A stretch of DNA of 64,000 bases from Atrina japonica. Its lineage: Eukaryota; Mollusca; Bivalvia; Pterioida; Pinnidae. Positions 1-17,595 of the stretch are shown here, piece by piece (position 1 is the first letter of the stretch; every line of letters begins with the position of its first letter). The notes beneath the pieces were generated by a model. It did no database searches. It was not told the DNA's origin and worked only from the letters and a program-made list of their open reading frames with translations. The stretch lies in NCBI GenBank assembly GCA_030159075.1, contig BROG01000243.1, forward strand, positions 536,001 through 600,000. Direction: 5' to 3'. The position numbers were made by a program, and so were the translations under genes.

Positions 1-800
1 TACATCTCCTATTGTATTTTCTGGACTTAAAGCTGTTGATTCTATTTGTATTTCATCTATTTCTAAAGCTCTAATTTTTCCTAACACTTGACCTCTTTTT
101 AATCTATAAAATTTATTTGTTTGATTAACTACTAATACTGGAATGTTTCTATTTCTTGTTACTGTTCCTATTGATTCTTGAACTACAAGTCCTGGGTCAT
201 CTAAAAGACATCCATCATTGATACTTGAGATTTCAAAATTTTCTTTATTTCTACTGTTAAATGCTCTATTGGTCCTAACAAAACATATTGTCTTACTCTG
301 TGGTCTTAATGTAGTTGTTTTTGATACTCTTACTATGGATGATATGTGAGTGTCATCTTCAAATTTGACATAGGTTCTCCCTATTCTTAAGCAACCTAAA
401 TCAAAGTATAATCTTACTCCATTTTGTCTTAACCAGTCCCTACCAAGGATAAAGTTTCTATTCAAACCATCGGTGACATAAAACTTATGATTCATGGTCA
501 TTTTATTCATCGTAAATTTAATATTTACTGCACCTATTACTTTAAGTGATTGACCATTCACTGCCCTAAGATTTGGTTTTTCTTTGACAACCTTAACCTT
601 GATTGGAAGATTTTGAAGCACTTTTTACTAATTAATGATACTTCTGCTCCTGTATCTACTAAAGTCCTAAATTTTTGTTTTTGTATCCATAGTACACATG
701 AACTTGGATTTCCTGCTAATTGAATTTCATAGTTTCTATCTAATTTACTACTAGAGTTATCTACCTTACTTTTTCTTAATTTTCTACTACAACTCTTCTT
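1..800 (-). pseudogene. Retroelement aspartic protease (retropepsin-like) segment, truncated by window edge
   Basis: The catalytic motif 'VDTGAEVSLI' is read at about 630-659 (DTGA at 645-656), and the second conserved element 'ILGRDWL' at about 431-451. Both are in the expected order for a retropepsin that would process the gag-pol polyprotein. The frame shifts between them near 610. Open translation continues to base 1 without reaching a reverse-transcriptase motif. Confidence 0.75.
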
Positions 801-819
801 ATCGGCTTCCTTATAAGAA

Positions 820-1632
820 GAGCCTTCTAGTTTTCCTGTTCCCTATGTTCCCTATACTGAGACCATTGTTGTCCTATTCGCTGGGTGGAGTTTTCTGAAG
901 TTTGTTCACTTACTACAGGTGGTGCAGGGAGTGCTAACTGTTTATTTGACTGAGATGTATTATCTCGCATTGGGGGTGCCGGAAGTGCTAACATCTGAGG
1001 TGGTTCTGGTAATGCTAATGTTTGATCATCTGACTGAGTTTGCTGGTATGTAAATTGTGGAGGTCGAAAGTTGAAGTTTTGCCTATTCCGATAAGTATTG
1101 TGTGTAAACTGCGAGGGTGGAGGATCGTAATTTTGTCTATATTGATAGTTATTATTTGTTCTACCCCTGCCACGATTCGTTGGTGGTCCCTGATTATACT
1201 GCCAATATGGTACCCAGTTACGAGGGTTAATATTTCGATTTGGACAATTTCTTTTAAGGTGACTATCATGTGACATACCCAACATTCTGCGCCTAATACC
1301 CAATCTGGTACAGATTGTGAATTTTGTCTATTTGGACCTACTTGGTGGTTTCTTTGTATTTGATATTTTAACCTTGGTGTTTGCTGAGTTTGTTGTTTTT
1401 CTAGCGTTTTGAACCTAACCTGTTTCTTATTGTCTGCTACTGATATTTGTAAGTCATCGTCACTATCACTGTCACTGTCTGTCTCGTCAGCTGCATTTAC
1501 ATCTACCTTTTTAGGACAATTTTGAGTAGTGTGACCTTTTCTTAAACAATTCTTACATAGTTTATTTCTTAAGTGATCTACTTCCATTGGTTGTATGTCT
1601 CTGTCTTCTTTTTCAGTTTTAAATCTAAACAC
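820..1632 (-). pseudogene. Retroelement nucleocapsid: two CCHC zinc knuckles
   Basis: The first knuckle reads C-x2-C-x4-H-x4-C ('CKNCLRKGHTTQNC'), the RNA-binding motif of retroviral-type nucleocapsids. It is followed by an acidic Asp/Ser run. A second knuckle starts with 'CWVC' near 1290, but its His and last Cys ('HLKRNC') lie in a different frame, so one base has been gained or lost inside the motif. The following frame (827-1303) is rich in Gln, Asn, Arg and Pro, with repeated 'LALP' segments. Confidence 0.75.
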
Positions 1633-2170
1633 ATTTTTGTGTGCCGTCTAACGTCAATGCAATTTGATCCCTAACATTTTGTTCACGTGTCGCAATCTTA
1701 ACTGCGGCTTCTAAAGTTGTAGGTTCTTCTCTAATCAATTTCATTTTGATGTAATCAAAAGTCACCCCTTTACAAAATATGTCTATCAACTGTTGTTCTA
1801 CTAAGTCTTTTGTGCTTTTGTTTTTAGTCTGCTCTGTCGTATAAACATCCTCAGATGCTTGTATTATTCTTTCCCCAAACATTTGTACTGACTCGTCTGT
1901 CTCTTGTTTTAGATTTCTTAACTTAATTAATGCCTGTCTTTTGTTTGTCACTTCCCCAAATTTTTCTTTTAATAATTTCTTGAGGTCCCCCCAACTAGCT
2001 ACATTTTCGTTATTTTCTTGTTCTATTAAATACCTCCTAATGAAATCCGCTACCGCCCCTGAACATGTTACCAATGCTATACCCGGCATTTTCTGTACAT
2101 TTAATTCAACTAAATTTGCATATCTTTCTATGTCTGATATCCACGCCTTAAGATCCGCCGGTTTTACCCG
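1625..2170 (-). pseudogene. Retroelement gag, capsid-like segment
   Basis: An open frame of about 180 residues contains features typical of Ty3/gypsy capsid domains: an early Trp within 'LKAWISDIERY', a 'DFIRRYL' helix and a 'LKEKFGEV' segment. It is mostly polar and helical by composition and has no membrane segment. It ends on a TAG at 1625-1627, while the continuation into the zinc knuckles sits in another frame overlapping by a few bases. This could be an indel or a former programmed shift; other frame breaks in the element favour decay. Confidence 0.75.
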
Positions 2171-2244
2171 AAAAGTTCTTAATTACCTGATGTACAGGTA
2201 CTGCCATTGCACTTGCCATGTTAGAGAATTGTCTCAAAATGTTA

Positions 2245-2559
2245 TCAAAACATCTCTTTTTCATCATTATCACCTTTGTTTTCAGGTATCCCAGACACTC
2301 TACAAAATGGTGGTTCTCTATTTCCTACTCCCCCCGATATACTGTAGTACCTGTTACTACTACTTTCGGTTTTGTTTGGTACGTCTGACTGACCTGATGC
2401 TTTTGTTTTATTTCTATTTTCAGTTTCATTTTGCATGTCTGTCTGATCTGACGTGGTTGGTCTATTTTTATTTACTTCTTCTAAAATTAAATTATCCTCA
2501 ATTTCTCCTAAAGCCGTAGCCATACTACTGAATTTTAGTCTACTATTTTCCTCTGCCAT
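2245..2559 (-). pseudogene. Retroelement gag, N-terminal segment
   Basis: A 104-residue open segment starts at an ATG at 2559. It is rich in Glu, Asn, Ser and Thr and has no recognised domain, as expected for the variable N terminus of a gag protein. It closes on a stop at 2245. The gag-like reading then resumes in other frames: a short segment from about 2219, and the capsid segment from about 2170. The breaks look like small indels and not introns, because no donor and acceptor pair is evident. Confidence 0.6.
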
Positions 2560-2875
2560 TATTAATACTGTTTTTAATTTTGTATTTTATTTCAAATGTT
2601 AAATTTTGTGTTTAACTAATTTTGTTAAAGTTTTCAAAATAAGTTTTTATATTATTGCCTAAATAAATTAAAGTTGTAGATTTTGTTTAAAATAGAGTTT
2701 TGGTTAATTTAAATTTTATTAAGTTTTTAAGTTTTAGAGTTTGTCAAAAAGAATGTTCACAATTTGTGGTCAAAATAATAAGGTACTAAGAAAAGTAAAA
2801 GTCTTACCTTTTCGTTTCAAGTCTTGTGTTGTTCCCAGGTCTTTTATCCAGGGCAAAAGGCACCAAATCGATATT

Positions 2876-3596
2876 TGTAAACCAACCCACAAATATCAAT
2901 AACTCAAAGTCCGGTCTGTGATCGTATAGTTTTATTCTCAGCACAGCAGAGTACAGCAATGGTAACAATGTTTCAACAATCAGAGAGTATGGTGGTGTTC
3001 TCTCTAGGCGGTTTCCCGCTGGTCTCTCTCGTTTCCAGAACTCCAGTGCTTATATACATTTGTCAGTTTTGACCAACGCAAAACACTAAAGTTCTAGAAG
3101 CTTATAGAGAGTTAAATGCATCTACAATTGGAAGAATACGGCGCCTGCATCATCAAAATCTGTCATAATGCAACCTTTTGGCAACCTTTTACATTATCAT
3201 TCTTAGTACAACTTCAGTACTTTATATTAATTATCATTAACATCAATTCTTGTTTACCAAAACTGATGATGACAGATATTTGACCTTTTTAACATGCAGC
3301 TTCAATTGCTGCTGAATTTGTAAAGGTGTTGACAAGTTGTTTATCCAAAACAGTATATTATAATAATGCTAAGTCATATTACTAAATATTATGCTGAGTA
3401 ATTTTGAATTTGGAATTTTATATCTAAATTAACTTTGTCAACATATTTACTTGACCGAATTAGAAATCATGTAATTTTAGCTGCCCGTATTTTCCAAAGT
3501 ACATATAATACACATCAGTACTATTTCAAGTCACACCAATTTATTTACGTATATAATTTCCTAAAAGATTTATCTCCCGTACCTCATATTGTTACA
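2876..3596 (-). repeat. 5' LTR of the retroelement
   Basis: On the minus strand the segment starts TGTAAC and ends TTTACA, matching short terminal inverted repeats, and is 721 bp long. A TATA box (TATATAAG) lies at 3049-3056 on the minus strand. Downstream, after about 10 bp, comes TGGTGCCTTTTGCC, a possible primer-binding site because such sites begin with TGG. A 9-bp inverted repeat (GATATTTGT / ACAAATATC, 2870-2897) straddles the LTR end. A diverged relative at 48535-49189 shares the same start, TATA block and internal blocks, which supports the boundaries. The exact 3' end is less certain than the 5' end. Confidence 0.7.
3049..3056 (-). promoter_or_regulatory. TATA box in the 5' LTR
   Basis: TATATAAG on the minus strand, inside the LTR and pointing toward gag. 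The same element is retained in the related LTR at 48664-48671, so it is the likely core promoter of this family. Confidence 0.6.
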
Positions 3597-3599
3597 GTG

Positions 3600-3722
3600 A
3601 GAAAGTTTGTCAGTTTACAGACCGGTGGTCTCTTCTCTGGTACATTGTATGTGGGTTCTCCCCTCCATCATTAAAAATGGCCGCCACCATATAACTGAAA
3701 AAATTGTTGAGTATGGCGTAAA
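3600..3722 (+). repeat. SINE family S1, 3' fragment
   Basis: The segment from 'AGTTTGTCAGTTTACAGACC' to 'TTGTTGAGTATGGCG' matches the 3' two-thirds of the complete S1 SINE at 42927-43170. The tRNA-like head is absent. It abuts the LTR start almost directly. Confidence 0.7.
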
Positions 3723-3989
3723 ACTGTCTTCAAAATCAAACTTTAAAAACATACATAAAGAAAGCAGAACTAGTTCCTAATGTGACATCATTTATTTAAA
3801 ATTGAAACAAAAATGTCCATTACATAGATATATATCCGTAAGGTAGCAACAGTTACCGTGAAGATTTTATCATACAATAATAAAGTCCATATACACTTAT
3901 ATAAATAACAAATAAACAAATTGCACCATCATTTAACAACAAAACAACATCAAATGTTACATTACGGTGGAATATTCCCGAGTATACTA

Positions 3990-4152
3990 CAGTCAGACCT
4001 GTCTATAAAGGCCACTCAATGGAACGGGCACAAGTAGCCATTATAGACAGGTGGCCCCTATAAACAGATTTATTTAATTATTAAAAAGGTAACAAAGTTT
4101 ATGTTTGAATGGCCTTTATAGGCAGGTGTCCTTTATACAAAGGTGGCCTTAA
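3990..4152. repeat. MITE, 'CTGTCTATAAAGGCC' family
   Basis: A short element with internal inverted copies of CTGTCTATAAAGGCCAC and TATAGACAGGTGGCC, starting CAGTCAGACC after TA. Relatives lie at 13106-13262 and 54581-54758. CAGTnnnACC ends next to TA resemble pogo/Tigger-type ends, but no transposase is present. Confidence 0.55.
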
Positions 4153-5012
4153 ATGTAAGTTTAACTGTGATTCAAATGTTTTACAAAAATCTGGTATATC
4201 CACAACCATCTCCCCCACTCCATAAAAATTTGTATCATGTCTGGTTATTGCGTTTACACTAACAGAAAGATGACTGTGTTAACCTCCTTTTCTCTGTCCC
4301 TTTTTTTTTTAAACTACATGCATAGGGCCTATACTCAACGTTGGTTGGCCCTTTCTGTTTATCCCAAAGTAATTCGGACCTCACTCTTATCTAAAGAGAA
4401 ATCCAGCTTTATGCAACTTTATGCAAACAAAAACACCTGTTTAAATGTGTAATTTAACCCAACCCACCACCACCACCCACCAAAAAAAAGAAAATCTATA
4501 AGTTTGATATTCATGGTATAATAATTCAATGTTCTTAAATTAAGGAGTTGTGACTTTTTATTTGACCCAATAAATTCAAATTAACCCCTAATATACTTCA
4601 AATTAATAAATTAATTTATTTTTTTATTTTCATCAGAAAACTGAAATGTCTGAAGAAATGCTGAATTCCAAGGTATATATACATACATAGATATTTAATG
4701 AACTGATAAATTAACATTCTAGAAATAGCAATCTTGCAATGTTTCATGTTTCCATTTTCAAAACTTAGAATATAATCAGCTGAAAACAAGCATGTGTCCC
4801 CCACCCTAGAAAACCAGTGGACTCTCCCTGAGGTCATAGACATAGGGTCAGTCCACATATGAATTTAGGGGTTAATGACCCTGTCGATAATTATAATCAC
4901 CATATATGTGACTTGTTATTCCCAATGTAAAATATAATTTAGGAGTCATGATGCTCTGGGGAATTCCATTGTCATACAATAAATACAACTAAATAACTAA
5001 ATAAATACTCAA
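4153..5012. other. Non-genic stretch
   Basis: AT-rich sequence with poly-T and poly-A runs and a CCACCACC block near 4460. No coding segment or recognised repeat. Confidence 0.5.
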
Positions 5013-5615
5013 TTGTCTGAATGTTCAACACAAGTTGAACTACTCCATTAAATTAATGTTGTATACAAGTTGAACTACAGTACCTGCACTATATTAATGT
5101 TCAACAAATGCTGAACTACTCCACTATTTTAAATGTTCAACACAGATTGAACTTCTCCATCATCAAAATGTTTTATCTATGTTGTCTAAATGTTCAACAC
5201 AAATTGGGCTACTTAATTATCTAAATGTTCAACACAAGTTGAACTTCTCTATCACCAAAGTGTCAAAACCGCATTATCTTACTGTTCAACAGAAGTTGAA
5301 ATATTCCATTATCTATATGTTCAACACAAGTTGGACTCCTATCTAAATGCTCAAAACAAGTTGAACTCCTCTATCTAAATGCTCAACACAAGTTGAACTT
5401 CTCTATTATCAAAGTGCCTGAACTACAGTATCTAAATGTTCAACACAAGTTGAACTACTGTACTATCTTAATATTCAATTCAATCTGAAAATTTCCATTA
5501 TCTAAATGATCAACACAGGTTCAACAACTGAAACTCCCATTGCACATTGAACTACACCACTATCTAGATGTTCAACTTAATCAACATTGTGTTGAGATAT
5601 TTAACAGTTCAACAT
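5013..5615. repeat. Array of short palindromic units (TTCAACacaaGTTGAA)
   Basis: About 14 imperfect units of 28-45 bp, typically 'TATCTAAATG' followed by GTTCAACACAAGTTGAAC. Each unit has self-complementary arms GTTCAAC/GTTGAAC with a 4-base spacer, so a transcript from either strand could form serial hairpins. The array begins within 40 bp of the zinc-finger stop codon, on its 3' side. Confidence 0.8.
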
Positions 5616-5623
5616 GTACAGTT

Positions 5624-5629
5624 TTTATT
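5624..5629 (-). promoter_or_regulatory. Candidate polyadenylation signal AATAAA of the zinc-finger gene
   Basis: AATAAA on the minus strand begins 23 bases after the last base of the stop codon. If used, the 3' UTR would be very short and would exclude most of the palindromic array. Other AATAAA sites lie beyond the array, so the real site is unknown. Confidence 0.35.
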
Positions 5630-5651
5630 TTTGTTGACTAGTTTTATCAGT

Positions 5652-11603
<5,952 letters not shown>

Positions 11604-13105
11604 CTGTAGAAATGACAAGCGTCGCAATTAAATCAAACAAGTTATTTTCTACTTATATAAAAGCTGTTTTATCTCTTCAACGTGACCCGAACTTTCCTTG
11701 GGAACTACGATAACAAAACAAGGATTAGAAATAATTTCTATTTTTCAATTTTTCCTAATCCCCTCAATAAAAACCCATTACAAAATTTCAGGCAATTCGT
11801 GAAACGTTTTATCCGAATAATTGTAGGTCACGTCAAATGATCACCTGTTACTTTATAGATATTTATATTTAACATAAAATTCCATAGATCTGCAACCTTT
11901 TTTCGGACATCCTGCGAGTGATCGCGAAATTTGATTGGTCAATTAAAGAGTAAAGCACCGCCCAGTCCTGAATATTCAGTATTCTGCGTACATAATTAAT
12001 CCATATAAGGTAGACAGGGTTTTACGTTAATTCTATTAACTTGATCATAATCCTATTTAGAAGTACAAAAGATTCGTATTAATTTCATTATGAATATCTA
12101 AGTTTTTGGTTCTATATGTATAATTGATTGATCTGTTTGGTCATGTTAATAATTGCGTTAAGGGGGGAAATTTGTAGGTAAAAAAAAAATGGATAAGAGC
12201 ATGTAATCCCACGGGTCTGTTCAATGATTTGGGTTTTCGATATCTCGTTACGAAGCTTGGAAGACTTGTCAAAATTTGTACAAGCAATAATAATACTTTG
12301 AATATGTTTGTAAACTGAATTGATCATAGATTACTTGATTTTGACAATGTTATTTATTTTATTAACCTTACAATATCTGTGCTACTGTATTTCAAATAAA
12401 ATTACGAATTATATGAAATTCAGAAAATGAATATGAAAAAAGACGTAAAATTATCCTATATATATATATGTACGTATCTCTGAAGTACCAAAAAAATATG
12501 AATTTAGAGTTATTTAAGAAAATTTATTCTTTTATTATGATGTACATTTCAAAACAAGTCTGCTGTTAGGCTTACTATGAAATATATCAATATTCATATT
12601 ATATCAAACTTTATATTCTTATTTATAACAATATTTGTTCAGTGTATATGTAATATAATTTGCATAATGAAACTTTTTATAACGACACAACCTATTGAAA
12701 ACATAGCATTCGTTAGGGGAATATATTTTGATATGAACTTCAAATTAAAATTTGAATGAAATTAAAAAGTGAAATTTTAAAAACAGAAGATATAGGTTGT
12801 ATATTTCCTGTAATTCAAATTAAATTGAAAATGAACTTTTCAATAATAAAAAAAATAAAATGAAATGGTTTTTCGCAGATTTACAAATTCGAATTACAAC
12901 AGATGTACTGGTGTTTCATTTTAATTCGCTTGTTTATATGCATGTATATCCAAAATCGGGCAGGGTTCGCGTTCAGTATAAACTTAATGATAAATCGACA
13001 TCGTATCTTGATATTTTTTTTTATTTCTGTATAGAATTAAGAAATGCGATCCGTTTTTAAAAACGCCTGATACTGATACAATAGAATTACTATTCGAACT
13101 ATATA
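11604..13105. other. Region upstream of the zinc-finger gene
   Basis: Likely contains 5' flanking or first-intron sequence. A CArG-like box lies at 12001-12010 and an ATTGG (inverted CCAAT) near 11933, beside a CACCGCCC GC-box-like motif. No coding exon recognised. Confidence 0.4.
12001..12010. promoter_or_regulatory. CArG-box-like motif
   Basis: CCATATAAGG fits CC(A/T)6GG, the SRF/MADS binding consensus, about 400 bp upstream of the first recognised exon. A 10-bp match alone is weak evidence. Confidence 0.25.
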
Positions 13106-13262
13106 CTGTCATACTTACATATAAAGGCCACTTCTGTATAAAGGGCACCTGTCTATAAAGGTCATTCAATCATAACCTTGGTTAACTTTTTATAATGAAT
13201 AAATCTCTTTACAAAGGCAACCTGTCTATAATGGCTACTTTTGTGTGTTCTCTTGAGTGACT
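13106..13262. repeat. MITE, 'CTGTCTATAAAGGCC' family
   Basis: Contains CTGTCTATAAAGGTCATTC and AACCTGTCTATAATGGC blocks as in the copies at 3990 and 54581. The left end is degraded. Confidence 0.5.
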
Positions 13263-16200
13263 TATAGACAAGTTCCAAATATTTCTTCTAAAAATATTTT
13301 ATAATTTATATCTTTATTTTGATATCATGGTATCATGGACACACCAGGAAATTTTGTCTGAAAACAAGCGAATTAAAACAGGAGTGTGTTGGTTATACAT
13401 AATGGAAACTTTAAATATATGTATTTATCTATTTAAACTTATCTATAGATCTAGTTACAGATAAATTTAAATAAATAAATATTTAAAACTTTTAATATAG
13501 CATTTCTAATAATGATATTTTTAAATCATAACCACTGGAGAGGGGGTGTTTAAAGTCGTTTAGGAAAATTTAACAAAATAGGACGTCGCACATATTCCAG
13601 TTATTTTATTTCATCACACAAGAGTGAAGACAACGGACAGAAAAAAACAAAACAAAACTAAAGAATTCGTTTCTAAAACCAGTATTTCCTCCTCTGATCA
13701 GGTGTCGACAGGTATTTATAACTCCAGATCTTCTATAACCGCAATCAGTTTCATCCATACCTACCTAATTAGCTCGTGATTGATTATACTTCCGAGGTAT
13801 ATTCGTATTTAGAAAATCTGTTACGACGGACATTTTATCGAAAGGGTGCGAACAGACGTTGTGATGTAAAATGCATTAGTGCCTAGGAAATTTCACACAC
13901 AATGCCCTATAATTTCCTTAAAGAAGCAATAATGACCCATAAGGTGTCTCTCAGATCGACCATAACAAATGCAAACAAACGTCCCAAGACGGTCCGCGAT
14001 CATAAACAATTATCATTGCTGGCAAATCAGGCATTGTTGAAGCTTGTTAGAATACAAACGAGGAGATGAGGCATACCGGTAAGCATGTGTTAAACAATGA
14101 AAAATACAGGTGAAGATGTCAGTTTCAATTTACCTGTGATACATTTATAGCTCTTGTTGTATTGTAAACAGTATTGGTAAATTGAATTAACAAGTACGCG
14201 ACAAAAATGTGGCCAAAATAAAACATATCCCTGCATGATCTGCGTCTTCATCACTATATTTTTTTTTTACCTGAGAGATATTTAATTGTTCCCCATGTTT
14301 ACCTTGGAGCACATCTGCCTACCTAATTTCTGGTTTTTTTTTCTTCTTTTTAAATAGAATTTGGATTTTTTATTCGACACAAGATTAATTTACATTGAAC
14401 TGAAAACCTGTAGGCCTACAGATTGGTTATGATGTCAACAGATAATTCATATTTATATATTTATTTATTTATTTACCAATATACATTATTTATCTATTAA
14501 TTTCTCATAATTGTATATTTCATGTTCGTATATCTACAATTAACTGATTGAAGCCGCAACACGAATCGTTCAGTGGATCTGTAAGAGATCAACTAAGGTT
14601 TCAAACTTTTGATCGATGCTATGGAACTGAAATATGGATTCGGGTCTGTGAAATGATCGACCTCGTCGACCTGACACTTCTACATTAACGTGATACTCGG
14701 GGTACTGGAGAAAGCTGAAATTTTCTACCGATCTTGAAACGACACATTTTCTTTCAGATTTTTATTTCATTAAAGTTTTGGACAATAAAGGTTGGACCAG
14801 TGCATATTATCACCAAATGCGTTTATTTCTTTCAGTTTTAAGAAATAAAAGGCATTGAGGAATATTAAGAGTTGTGGGTGTGGAGAAAGCCCCACCCCAC
14901 AGAAATATGCCCCCGGAATTTCATTATGGGGACACATAACTTTTTCCTTTTAATTTTGAATATTATATTTCTCCAAACTCAACAATTTTCAGATACCATC
15001 ATTAAAATTCTAAACTTCTCAAAAGCTAAGACATCATGCACTTTACATTGGGTACTCTTAAAGGATTTAGCAACACATTTAAATTTATTATTCGGCCTTG
15101 TATGATACATTCTTTTTATTTCGGAATTATACATTTATATTAAATCGAGCTCAACTGATGAATTATTGACAGTAGCCATTGTCTTGAGCATTTTCTTAGG
15201 ACTTCTTTGTAAAACTCTAATTTTGGTATTGCTTACACGGGACAATTGTAACACAGTGGATTTCCGACACTAAATATACTTGTATGACGACCCGATCGCC
15301 TTTAAAACACGTGGTATATAGCCAAGATTTTCCACAAAGAACGAAAGTACCAAATTCTAAACGAAGACAGAAATATCGGGGAAAGTTGTTTTCGAGGGGC
15401 ATAAGTAAAATTTGTGCACTATCTTAATATTTCCATTAGCTTATATTTTCAAATACGATGGAGATGTGTTTCTGTGGCAAATATATACTACCAAGTTAAG
15501 TGTTTATGTCATCATTATCAAAGTAAATTAACACGCAATGTTGTAAAATGTATCGCACGTCTTTAACAGAAGTAACAGAAAATCGTAAAACACATTAGAA
15601 ATCAGACAGAAAAAAGAATAAAATGACAGAAAATGATAATGAAAACCAGTCAGATGAGATGAGTTTACATTTGCTTAGTATTTTGTGAACATTTTGAAGA
15701 TCGTTGGCCAGGAGAGAGTGGGATACAATATATCATTCGTAATCATTGGGCTCGTGAAAAGAGTACACCCGCAAAACCCTATGTATCTTTGGCAAAAATG
15801 TCACTCCGACAGTGATCTGGACTAAAACTTCTCTTATAGTCCGGTAATTGTATATTTTTGCAATGTGTTACAATTGACCCAGAGTACTGTTACAATTGAC
15901 CCACACCCGGGGTCAGTTGTAACAGTTGACAACGTCTGAGTTAACTTAATGTTCTTATCTTCAGTATTAATTCGTAAAATGATTATCATTTTATATAGTC
16001 GAGATTTACAAGTGAGTCATGAAATAAAGGTTTTTTCTGATAAAGTTTACATTTGTAGGAGTAGTGAGTAAAAGTGTTAAAATTGTTACAATTGACCCCG
16101 GTCTCCCATATATATATATATATACACACACACACGTACCTCCATTGCTAAACTTCTGCAAGACACAGTAGAATCCATTTTCATCTTTGACTATTTCTCT

Positions 16201-17303
16201 TGACAATCGGAATATGAATATTCTAATACTGGGTCAACTTGTGTTGCCCGGAGTTGGTTCGAATATTACAATGAAGTTCAAAAGTGAAGTGCGTTAATTT
16301 ATATACTCATTTATACTGACGGTTCCCTCTGTGATAATTCATTGATAATAAATAATTCCTGTTATCGCTCAATCCTAATACTTCTTATGTCTCATACCCA
16401 AAAGCTAACTTCAAAACACAAGAAACAGAAAGGATAATCCCTAAAAGTCAAGATCAAAGATTCCGGTCACTCAAAGACTTGAGTGCATTCGATTTATTGA
16501 CCAGGAAAATATACTCCGTGAGTAACTTGACTTAAGTCATTCGGACTTAGTATCACTTTGGACAATTAAACCGAACAATCACCCAGATTTATTTACAATC
16601 GATTCCGTTACTCATATAAATTCATTGTTTGTTTTGATTTGATTTTTTTCTCAGATTTGTTATGCTGGTTCGCTGCATTTTTTTTCTTTCAAAATATTTA
16701 AATGACACAATATGTCATTTAAAAGGCAAGCCGATTTGAAAAATTTTGCTTTTGTAAATTTTACCACAAAGTTTTAAATCGAGATTATCCTGAGTTAGAT
16801 AGAATTTTCCCAGACCCAAAATAATGATTTCAAATCTGAAATCTGTAAAAGTCGACCGTCACATAGGTAAATGCTACACAAAAAGTGTAAATAAAAAAAG
16901 AATAACCGCCAGGTCCCAGGATTTCGACGAAATCCCAAGATTCTAAGATTCACGATTTTAATTATTCTAAAATTTATCAAATTGATAGTATAGATAAATA
17001 AAATATCGTTACCATGTATTAATTTTCGTATTTACAATCCATTTAGTAAATTGAAAAATTATTACATTTTCAGAATTTTACAAATTATCAGATCTGTTTT
17101 TATAAAATACAAAATTCCATTTTTTAATTCAAATAAATAATTACATATTTCGTTAGTTGCCGTGCTTTATCTATTTATCTTTTTGTTTATTTATTTGTGT
17201 TAACGACCTCTTGTAAATTCAAAAATTAAAACGAAGACATGTAGGATACAACAATTTTTACATAAAGTTTAAGACATAGAGATGGTAATTACAGCATATA
17301 CAA
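13263..17303. other. Non-genic stretch
   Basis: AT-rich unique-looking sequence. A short (CA)n lies near 16124-16135, next to a weak exon-like segment (16140-16205, minus strand). Nothing else was recognised. Confidence 0.5.
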
Positions 17304-17595
17304 GTCCTTGCCACTAATCTCTGCAAGGCAGGGAGAGAGATGTTTAATGTGTGTATTCAGTCTGTCCTTCTCGAGTGGTCCATATTTTCAACGGCTTTTC
17401 AAGTGCCAATGCACTTGTACAATCCGGCGAAGGTAATCACACTGCACATCCTAAGACCATTTACCCTCCATCTAGGCAGAGCTGAGAAGACCGGATATGG
17501 AAACTCAACTCTTAAAATCTGGCACGATCACGGATCGAACCAAGGACCTTCATGTTGAAGATATGAGACTCTACCAGCTGTCCCGCCTACTGTGT
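17304..17595 (-). repeat. SINE family S3 (tRNA-derived)
   Basis: On the minus strand it begins with a tRNA-like head (GACAGCTGGTAGAGTCTC, then the B-box-like GGTTCGATCC), followed by a body with 'GGATGTGCAGTGTG' and 'GAAAATATGGACCACTC'. A second copy lies at 55973-56262 on the plus strand. Confidence 0.75.

Larger units (their letters stand above)
1..2810 (-). mobile_element. Degenerate Ty3/gypsy-like LTR retroelement, 5' part (gag to protease)
   Basis: Read on the minus strand, the order is leader, gag, two CCHC zinc knuckles, then a retropepsin-type protease, running off the window at base 1 before any reverse transcriptase appears. Reading frames are broken several times: near 2170-2230 in early gag, near 1625-1635 between capsid and knuckles, near 1290 inside the second knuckle, and near 610 inside the protease. 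It is therefore read as an inactive copy. Gag, knuckle and protease order fits Ty3/gypsy elements of invertebrates; without the polymerase the clade cannot be fixed. A consensus splice donor (AG before GTAAGA) lies near 2805-2811, between LTR and gag. Confidence 0.85.

Noticed and set aside
5013..5615. CRISPR-like array
   Set aside because: Units are imperfect and of variable spacing without unique spacers, and the DNA is from an animal.
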